From Delphinus delphis (lineage: Eukaryota; Chordata; Mammalia; Artiodactyla; Delphinidae): a DNA stretch of 64,000 nucleotides. Shown here piece after piece: positions 56,182 through 64,000 of this stretch. The notes beneath the pieces were generated by a model. It ran no database searches, was not told the DNA's origin, and worked only from the letters and a program-made list of their open reading frames with translations. The stretch lies in contig NC_082688.1 of the NCBI RefSeq assembly GCF_949987515.2, positions 80,046,731-80,110,730 of the forward strand, read 5' to 3'. Position numbers and translations under genes: made by a program. Numbering within the stretch: the stretch's first letter is position 1; each line of letters opens with the position of its first letter.

Positions 56182-58909
56182 AAGAAACCAAGAGGTCACT
56201 GAAAAAATAAAAAAGGAAACCAAAAAATACCTAGAGAAAAATGACAATGAAAACTCGATGATCCAAAACCTATGGGATGCAGCAAAAGCAGTTCTAAGAG
56301 GGAAGTTTATAGCAATTCAACCCTACCTCAAGAAACAAGAAAAATCTCAAATAAACAATCTAACTTTACACCTAAAGGAACTAGAGAAAGAAGAACAAAG
56401 AAAATCCAAAGTTAGAAGAAGAAAAGAAATCATAAAGATCAGAGCAGAAATAAATAAAATAGAAACAAAGAAAACAATAGCAAAGATCAATAAAACTAAA
56501 AGCTGGTTCTTTGAGAAGATAAACAAAATTGATAAACCTTTATCCAGTCTCATCAAGAAAAAGAGGGAGAGGAATCAAATCAATAAAATTAGGAATGAAA
56601 AAGGAGAAGTTACAATAGACACCACAGAAATACAAAGCATCCTAAGAGACTACTATAAGCAACTCTATGCCAATAAAATGGACAACCTGGAAGAAATGGA
56701 CAAATTCTTAGAAAGGTATAACCTTCCAAGACTGAACCAGGAAGAAATGGAAAACATGAACCGACCAATCACAAGTAATGAAATTGAACCTGTGATTAAA
56801 ATTCTTCCAACAAACAAAAGTCCAGGACCAGATGGCTTCACAGGCAAATTCTATCAAACATTTAGAGAAGCGCTAACATCCACCCTTCTCAAACTCTTCC
56901 AAAAATTTGCAGAGGAAGGAACACTCCCAAACTCATTCTATGAGGCCACCATCATCCTGATACCAAAGCCAGACAAAGATACTACAAAAAAAGAAAATTA
57001 CAGACCAATATCACTGATAAATATAGATGCAAAAATCCTCAACAAAATACTAGCAAACAGAACCCAGCAACACATTAAAAGGCTCATACACCATGATCAA
57101 GTGGGATTTATCCCAGGGATGCAAGGATTCTTCAATATACACAAATCAATCAGTGTGATACACCATATTAACAAATTGAAGAATAAAAACCATATGATCA
57201 TCTCAATACATGCAGAAAAAGCTTTTGACAAAATTCAACACCATTTATGATAAAAACTCTCTGGAAAGTGGGCATAGAGGGAACCTACCTCAACATAATA
57301 AAGGTCATATATGACAAACCCACAGCAAACATCATTCTCAGTGGTGAAAATCTGAACACATTTCCTCTAAGATCAGGAATAAGACAAGGATGTCCACTCT
57401 TGCCACTGTTATTCAACATAGTTTTGGAAGTCCTAGCCACAGCAATCAGAGAAGAAAAAGAAATAAAAGGAATACAAATTGGAAAAGAAGAAGTAAAACT
57501 GTTACTGTTTGCAGATGACATGATACTATACATAGATAATCCTAAAGATGTCACCAGTAAACTACTAGAGCTAATCACTGAATTTGGTAAAGTAGCAGGA
57601 TACAAAATTAACGCACAGAACTCTCTTGCATTCCTATACACTAACGATGAAAGATCAGAAAGAGAAATTAAGGAAACAATCCCATTCACCATTGCAACAA
57701 AAAGAATAAAATACCTAGGAATAAACCTACCTAAGGAGGTAAAAGATCTGTACTCAGAAAACTATAAGACACTGATGAAAGAAATCAAAGATGACAGAAA
57801 CAGATGGAGAGATATACCATGTTCTTGGATTAGAAGAATTAATATTGTGATAATGACTATACTACCCAAAGCAGTATACAGTTTCAATGCAATCCCTATC
57901 AAATTACTAATGGCATTTTTTACAGAACTAGAACAAAAAATCTTAAAATTTGTATGGAGACACAAAAGACCCCAAATAGCCAAAGCAATCTTGAGGGAAA
58001 AAAACAGAGCTGGAGGAATCAGACTTCCTGACTTCAGACTATACTACAAAGCTACAGTAATGAAGACAATATGGTACTGGCACAAAAACAGAAATAAAGA
58101 TCAATGGAGCAGGATAGAAACCCCAGAGATAAACCCACTCACCTATGGTCAACTAATCTATGACAGAGGAGGCAAGGATATACAGTGGAGAAAAGACAGA
58201 CTCTTCAATAAGTGGTGCTGGGAAAAGCAGACAGCTACATGTAAAAGAATGAAATTAGAACACTCCCTAACGGCATACACAAAAATGAACTCAAAATGGA
58301 TTAAAGACCTAAATGTAAGACTGGACACTATAAAACTCTTAGAGGAAAACATAGGAAGAACACTCTTTGACATAAATCACAGCAACGTCTTTTTTGACCC
58401 ACCTCCTAGAGTAATGAAAATAAAAACAAAAATAAACAAATGGGACCTAATGAAACTTAAAAGCTTTTGCACAGCAAAGAAACTATAAACAAGACGAAAA
58501 GACAACCTTCAGAATGGGAGAAAATATTTGCAAATGGATCAATGGACAAAGGATTAATCTCCAAAATATATAAAAAGCTCATGCAGCTCAATATTAAAAA
58601 AAAACAAACAACCCAATCAAAAAATGAGCAGAAGACCTAAATAGACATTTCTCCAAAGAAGACATACAGATGGCCAAGAGGCACATGAAAAGCTGCTCAA
58701 CATTACAAATTATTAGAGAAATGCAAATCAAAACTACAATGAGGTATTACCTCACACCAGTTAGAACGGGCATCATCAGAAAATCTACAAACAACAAATG
58801 CTGGAGAGGGTGTGGAGAAAAGGGAACCCTCTTGCACTGTTGGTGGGAATGTAAATTGATACAGCCACTATGGAGAACAGTATGAAGGTTCCTTAAAAAA
58901 CTAAAAATA

Positions 58910-59113
58910 GGGCTTCCCTGGTGGCGCAGTGGTTGAGAGTCCGCCTGCCGATGCAGGGCACGCGGGTTCGTGCCCCAGTCCAGGAGAATCCCACATGCCG
59001 CGGAGCGGCTGGGCCCGTGAGCCATGGCCGCTGAGCCTGTGCGTCCAGAGCCTGTGCTCCGCAACGGGAGAGGCCACGGCAGTGAGAGTCCCGCGTACCA
59101 CAAAAAAAAAAAC
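58910..59113 (+). repeat. CHR-type SINE, short form, at the broken L1 3' border
   Basis: Starts GGGCTTCCCTGGTGGCGCAG right after L1 sequence (ACTAAAAATA). Its poly(A) side is followed by non-L1 DNA (ACCGAAGCTTCCAGAG). No target duplication is found, unlike nearly all other SINEs here. Confidence 0.93.
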
Positions 59114-59885
59114 AAAAACCGAAGCTTCCAGAGATAACTGTAAGCCCTCAGGATCATCATGCCTCTATCATCACGATCAGGAAAGAAGCCACGACCACTC
59201 TGCTACAGGAAGCTGCTAAACCAGGAAGCTAGTGACCAGGAAACAAGTCTGCCACAATCCACACCTGCAAAATTGATGCCTCACCTGCCCCTTCTCTCCA
59301 CTTAGCTCCAGGTTCAAGTCCTGTGCAAGTTCACTTAATTAGCAATTCCTAAATCACATTTGGAATGCCAGCTGCAAGGGCATCTAGGTAGTGTGTCTTC
59401 CCAGCTTAAACTAGAAGGAAGTAGAAAGGGATATTGTGTGAATCACAGTATCCACCACTGGTGGTGTCACAGAAGCTCTAATAAGTGCTGATATCTGCCC
59501 CCCAATATCTATTCTCCCTTTCATCCATAGCAATAGACTACCCAGTATAAGGACATTTCCCAGCCTCTCTGCAGATAGATCTGACCCATGAGATTAAGTT
59601 TGGGCCAATAATATAAAAGTGAAAGTGTCACATAGCAGCTCCTGGGAATCTTTGAGAGACAGCAGGAGCATGTCCTTTATATTCTTCTTTGTCCCTCCTT
59701 CCAACATGCTGCTTGGAGCACCACCTTGGACTATGACGTTGAGGACTACACCCTGGTGTTGGCAGAGCAGAGCTAGAAAGAGTCACCCTTCCAGCTCTGA
59801 TGACTGATTCTGTATACATGAAGAACAAATCAACCACGGTTATCTTGGATCACTGTCAGCAGAACCGAATTCTAACCAATACAGA
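59114..59885. other. Intergenic DNA with a possible old interspersed repeat
   Basis: The stretch 59490-59880 (TCTGACCCATGAGATTAAG, GGAGCACCACCTTGGACTAT, TTCTAACCAATACAG) reads like a widespread old repeat, but I cannot name the family. No gene is supported. Confidence 0.35.
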
Positions 59886-59887
59886 TT

Positions 59888-60078
59888 TCAAGGGCACTGG
59901 TTCTTGACATTTTGGCAGATCACTGATCCCTTCTGAGAATCCAATGAATGCCCTGGACCATCCTCCCTAGAAAGATGCAGATTTGTACAACACTTGGTAT
60001 AAAAATTTTAAAGACTGCATGTTGTTTCTTCCTTAAGGCAATCTCTCATGGATCCCTAGTTAGGAAGCCCTAGAGTTG
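59888..60078. mobile_element. Possible hAT-type DNA transposon fossil
   Basis: GGCACTGGTTCTTGACATTT at the left and GGATCCCTAGTTAGGAAGCC at the right resemble imperfect inverted ends. The interior CACTGATCCCTTCTGAGAAT, CTAGAAAGATGCAGATTTGT fits a MER-type non-autonomous element. Family not certain. Confidence 0.45.
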
Positions 60079-61764
60079 AGATTTTTCAAGAAGAAACAAT
60101 TGTAATCGACAGGTAAATGAAAAATTTAAAGAAAAAGTAAGAACTGGGAAGTGGCCCCTGCATTTGGCTTCAGATTCCTGATGCCATTAGTAGGAGCAGT
60201 TTCAGTGCAGTGGGGTGAGGTGGGACAGAAGCTACACTGTACAGTGCCAGAAGAATGGGAATCAAGGAAGTGGAGGCAGCAAGATCATCAACTATTTAGA
60301 ATAGCATGGCCCTGAAGAGAGTGGCGGCCAGGAGAGAGTGGAGGCCACGGGCTCCAGGGAACATTTTCCCAGCCTTCCTCTGCTTCTAGGACTAGACCAG
60401 CCAGAGTTAGGGTAATCTGAGATATCCAGTACCACTCAGTGTTGCAGCCCAACTGGTGGCTTTGGCCTTCACTGCCCTGGAAATGCTGATGCTGTCTCAA
60501 AAATTAGCATTGAAGGGGAGCCTGGGAGCAGGAAAGGTCCCTGAAGGAATGAAGGCTGGAGGATGTTTTGGGCTCAGTCAGAGTAGATACTATTAATTAA
60601 GTCCTTCCCCTTCAGACACCACACACTAGGGTGCCCTGGACATCCTTCCATGAGACGACTGCCCCTGCTGCCCCTCCGTCCCCACTTCTGGTGTTGCTGC
60701 TGTGACTGGATCCAAGACCTGAAACCAGTGCGTCCAATAGCCTCCACACAACGGTGGAGCTAATGTCCAAGCAGACCACAGCCAGTCCTCAGGAGAGGAG
60801 AGGGAAGCACATCACGTATCCTGGTTTCTCTTCTCACCAGGAAGCTCCTTCATGCTCTTCTGCAATCAGGCCTTGCACTGGCATTCCTGGCATGTCTCCA
60901 TGACTCTCTCCACCCACACCTCCTCAACTCTGCTCTGCGATCCCAGCCTCATCCCTTTCTTCTCACCCTGAGCCCTTCCTTTCATCATTCCTGAACACAT
61001 TAGTCACTTACATCCTCTCTTTTTTTAGAATCATCCTTTCTAATGATAAAACCACCTTCCCAATGAAAGATTTATTGTGCAGGGAACCCTCCCCAGCTCC
61101 CCACGGTGCTGAAATTAGACAAAGGCTAGTCACATGTGGGAAACTGGAGAAGGAAATGGCTGATTTACACCCGAGCCCTGGGGAACAGCACCATCAGTGG
61201 GAGCCTATGGCAGAGGCTCCACCCTGAGTGGTGGAACTTTTATGGGGACACAAACTGCCCATTTATCTCCTATCTTGGGAGGAAGCAAGGATCCTCACTG
61301 GGGCCTGGCACTTGCCGGTTTGCTGATTGCTGGGCCAAACTGTCAGGTTTTAGTAGTCCTTCAAGGGCATCCAGGGAGAAAGCGATGGTCCCGGGTCAGA
61401 GCTGGAGCAGGGTTTGCTCTCACCTCTGTGGCCTCCACTTCCCAGGACATACTCCTGCTGCTCTGGACCACGGCAACCTCCAGAAAGGAGACTGGGCTTA
61501 CGAAATGGAAATTGTCCAGCAAAACTTATAAACATCCCACCGGCACCCACCTTACTTCCCACTACCAAGGCCCCAGTGTTCAAAAAATACAGAGCTTAGC
61601 AGCCACAGAAAACCTTTCAGATAAATTAGAGCTGAGCCAAACATTCAAGTACCGGGGGCCTGGTTCCCTAGGGCAGCCTCGTCCTCCTCCCCTGACCAGC
61701 ATTTCCTGGGTGAGGAGGAAGAATTCAGCAAAAGGAGTAAACGTCCCCCTGGAATTTTAGCAAG
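60079..61764. other. Unique-looking intergenic DNA
   Basis: No repeat recognised over 1.7 kb. Two overlapping plus-strand frames (131 codons at 61136-61531 and 187 codons at 61197-61760) lack any domain and are not supported as genes. Confidence 0.4.
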
Positions 61765-61965
61765 GGGCCTGGAAAGAAACACAGGCTCTGGCCTCTGAAA
61801 AACCTGGGTGGCAATCCCATCCCTGCCACTGACCTGCTGTGTGACTTTGGTCATATCCCTTAACTTCTCTGAGCTTCAACTTGCTTTCTCAACTGTAGAC
61901 TAAGAATTAGAATTCCCCTTATATACGGTTGTAAGAATTAAACAAAATAAGGTCTGCAGAGTTCC
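61765..61965 (+). repeat. MIR
   Basis: Nearly complete forward MIR: ACACAGGCTCTGGCCTCTGA, GACCTGCTGTGTGACTTTGG, CCCTTAACTTCTCTGAGCTT, TGTAAGAATTAAACAAAATA. Confidence 0.9.
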
Positions 61966-62111
61966 TGGCTGTTATTAAGTTACCAACCTGCTTGGAGATA
62001 CAGCCTCTAAAAGAAACTGTTTCCCATTTTCTGAAATGCTCTCCTCTCTGCCCTTAGCTTCCCTTTCTCCTCTCTCTTCATTTCTTTCCCCAGCACGGGC
62101 AAAGATCTAAG
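61966..62111. other. Unassigned intergenic DNA
   Basis: CT-rich stretch (62035-62090). No gene. Confidence 0.35.
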
Positions 62112-62275
62112 TCCTCACTATTCGAAGGTCCAGGGCGGCAAGCAGCCTCGTCCAGGAGTTCGTGAGAAATGCAGAATCTGAGGCCTCACCTCAGACCCCC
62201 TGAGTCTGAACCTGCATTTTAATAAGATCCTCAAGTATTTCTCTGTGCAAATTAAAGTTTGAGAAGCACTTGCAC
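62112..62275 (-). mobile_element. MER5A-like DNA transposon fossil
   Basis: Reverse of the MER5A order: GAGAAATGCAGAATCTGAGG, CCTCAGACCCCCTGAGTCTG, CCTGCATTTTAATAAGATCC, AATTAAAGTTTGAGAAGCAC. Confidence 0.82.
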
Positions 62276-62463
62276 TGGGTTACCCCTTGCTTCTTTTATT
62301 ACAACATCAAATAGAACTGAATTTCACACCACTTAATGGGAGTTTCCCTCTAGCAAATTGCTACACACTAAAATCTCCTTAATTGTGACACTTGAGCAAC
62401 AACAAATCATAATATTAATTAAAATAATAACACAATCTAATATGTGTTTAATGCTTTGGTATT
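62276..62463. other. Unassigned intergenic DNA
   Basis: AT-rich. No gene or repeat recognised. Confidence 0.35.
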
Positions 62464-62477
62464 TACAACACTCTTTT

Positions 62478-62691
62478 TTTTTCTTTCTTTCTTTTTTTTG
62501 AGGTACACGTGCCTCTCACCGCCGTGGCCCCTCCCATTGCGGAGCACAGGCTCCGGACATGCAGGCTCAGCGGCCATGGCTCACAGGCCCAGCCGCTCCG
62601 CGGCACATGGGATCCTCCAGGACCGGGGCACGAACCCGTGTCCCCTGCATCGGCAAGCGGACTCTCAACCACTGCGCCACCAGGGAAGCCC
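62478..62691 (-). repeat. CHR-type SINE, short form
   Basis: Exact 14-bp target duplication TACAACACTCTTTT at 62464-62477 and 62692-62705. The T-rich tail is broken by C (TTTCTTTC). Confidence 0.95.
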
Positions 62692-62705
62692 TACAACACT
62701 CTTTT

Positions 62706-63444
62706 ATACCCACATAATCTCATCTGATTCTAGAATATGGGATGGCTATCTTCAATCAGAGAGTGTTTGAGTGAGCGAATGACTAAATGATTGAATGGAT
62801 GACTTGGGGACTATTTAGTGGAGAGAAACTGAATTACAAGAGGGCTTTTAGGATTACACCAATGAGCAATTTTGTCCAGTCGCTGGTAAGAGATTCAAAA
62901 CAACAGCGACCTAAACAAGGTAGGGACTTATTTTCCTCTCACATGATAAACCATCTGCAGGCAGGTCAGGCTGGTACGGGGATTCTACAAGGTCTCAGAA
63001 GCTGGAATCTGTCATCTGCTCTGCCATCCTCAGCACATGATGTCCATCTTCAAGATCACCTCATGAGTGAAAGATGGCTGTTGGAGCTCACTCATCAAAT
63101 TCATGTCCCAGGGACAAAGAAAGAATAGGGGGAAAGGGAAAAGGGGTGCTTGCTGAGTTAACTCCTTTAAACAGCTTTCCCAAAATCCCACCTAATCACT
63201 TCCACTGACCTCTCATTAGCCACCCCCACTTGCAAGGAAGGTTGGGAAATGTGGTTTTATTAGCCAGATACATGGTGCCCCCAACATAGGAGTAAGTAAG
63301 GTGGGGATAATGGCTATTAGGATGAAAGTTAGCATTCTCTGCAGAAAGGGGTATGAATGAAAGGGAAGAATGCATATACAGATCATGTTCAGTGTGTCAA
63401 GGCCTTCCTGGAAGTGTTTTGTGTTTCTCCCCATGCAACAGCTC
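62706..63444. other. Unassigned intergenic DNA
   Basis: No gene or repeat family recognised. Short frames only. Confidence 0.4.
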
Positions 63445-63460
63445 AATAAGGAATAGAACA

Positions 63461-63814
63461 GGGCTTCCCGGGTGGCCCAGTGGTTGAGAATCCACCTGCC
63501 AATGCAGAGGACATGGGTTCAAGCCCTGGTCTGGGAAGATCCCACATGCCGCAGAGCAACTAAGCCCCTGCGCCACAACTACTGAGCCTGCCCTCTAGGG
63601 CCCACGAGCCACAACTACTGAGCCCGTGTGCCACAACTACTGAAGCCCACGTGCCTAGAGCCCGTGCTCCGCAACAAGAGAAGCCACCGCAATGAGAAGC
63701 CCGCGCACCACAAACAAGAGGAGCCCCCGCTCGCCGCAACTAGAAAAAGCCCACGTGCAGCAACGAAGACTCAACGCAGCCAAAAATAAATAAACAAATT
63801 TATAAAAAAAAATA
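63461..63814 (+). repeat. CHR-type SINE, long form
   Basis: Exact 16-bp target duplication AATAAGGAATAGAACA at 63445-63460 and 63815-63830. The body has an extra CACAACTACTGAGCCCGTG unit compared with other long copies here. Confidence 0.96.
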
Positions 63815-63830
63815 AATAAGGAATAGAACA

Positions 63831-64000
63831 GTCTGGACAGGTGGGAGTGGTCCCTGCTAGGCTGCTTCTGGGGAAAAGGAAAGAGTCTTCTTACCAATGC
63901 ATTACCTGAGGGCTCAAAATGGGGGGAGGTGAAAAATCAGGCCCCTTAGCTGGTCCAGCTCAGCTGGAGTGTTGTTTTCTCTCCAGAGGATACTGGTTCA
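63831..64000. other. Unassigned DNA at window end
   Basis: Nothing recognised. Confidence 0.35.

Larger units (their letters stand above)
54879..58895 (+). pseudogene. L1 ORF2 (endonuclease/reverse transcriptase), broken
   Basis: ORF2p nicks target DNA and copies RNA. The endonuclease start is readable (TLNVNGLNAPTKR, LQETHFRPRDTYR) until the SINE at 55095. The second half of the endonuclease follows at 55486-55917 (IIVGDFNTSL, SRIDHILGH), then another SINE at 55976. The RT domain runs 56258-57250 ([19 protein letters not shown]) and, after a one-base loss near 57242, 57247-58488 with the catalytic FADD at 57508-57519. A further one-base loss near 58480 breaks the cysteine-rich C-terminal part (58670-58885, ending in [11 protein letters not shown]). 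The C-terminus and stop are gone. Confidence 0.92.
53008..58909 (+). mobile_element. Nearly complete but inactive L1, cetacean/artiodactyl type
   Basis: A single L1 with 5' UTR (from about 53008, AAGGTGGTGGAGTAGAAGGA, to 53904), ORF1 (53905-54820), a short inter-ORF spacer and ORF2 (54879 to about 58900). SINEs are inserted in ORF2 at 55095 and 55976 and replace the 3' end at 58910. The last part of ORF2, the 3' UTR and the poly(A) are missing. Several frameshifts break both ORFs. The high similarity to the lineage consensus in wording, compared with the L1M pieces elsewhere, indicates a much younger insertion. Confidence 0.92.

Noticed and set aside
61136..61760. Two overlapping plus-strand frames of 131 and 187 codons
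   Set aside because: Different phases over the same DNA, no family features, Pro/Ser-rich from base composition.
24000..64000. SPINK4 or another neighbour gene, expected upstream of B4GALT1 from the human map
   Set aside because: No Kazal-type cysteine pattern or other known exon was found. In human the gene is farther away than this window reaches.

Overview
The window is mammalian nuclear DNA, most likely from a cetacean or close relative. The best evidence is about 22 tRNA-derived CHR-type SINEs that begin GGCTTCCCTGGTGG, many with intact target-site duplications, together with L1 elements whose 5' UTR, ORFs and 3' UTR match the artiodactyl/cetacean L1 type. There are no operons, CRISPR arrays or bacterial features.

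The only protein-coding sequence I can support is exon 1 of B4GALT1 (beta-1,4-galactosyltransferase 1), on the minus strand at 23079-22656. It encodes the cytoplasmic tail, signal anchor and stem and ends at a clean GT splice donor. It sits in a CpG island of about 1.4 kb (22.6-24.0 kb) with several GC boxes upstream. Everything left of it (1-22655) is intron 1 of that gene; exon 2 with the start of the catalytic domain is not present. Everything right of the island (24-64 kb) is 5' flanking, apparently intergenic DNA. SPINK4, the next gene expected in that direction from the human map, is not seen.

Intron 1 carries old L1M fragments (5.6-8.2, 9.7-11.4 and 13.6-14.0 kb), five SINEs, many MIR relics, an MER5A-type DNA transposon and a unique-looking stretch of about 6 kb before exon 1. 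That stretch includes a GC-box/E-box cluster near 19.8 kb.

The intergenic part holds an L2 of about 1 kb (24.8-25.8 kb), two L1 3'-end fragments with a SINE at their border (25.9-26.9 kb), two copies of one MaLR-like LTR in opposite orientation (31.9-32.3 and 44.8-45.3 kb), an old L1M (38.3-39.8 kb), and an old two-LTR endogenous retrovirus with no surviving frames (45.7-51.1 kb). A nearly complete but broken L1 lies at 53.0-58.9 kb. Two SINEs have inserted into it, and its 3' end is replaced by a third. The remaining gaps are non-coding and mostly unassigned.

No convincing undescribed system was found. The most useful leads are the nested and recombined repeat structures, the diverged provirus, and candidate regulatory islands at 19.8 and 36.7-37.0 kb. 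Family names and identities were judged by eye and have not been run through a repeat library.
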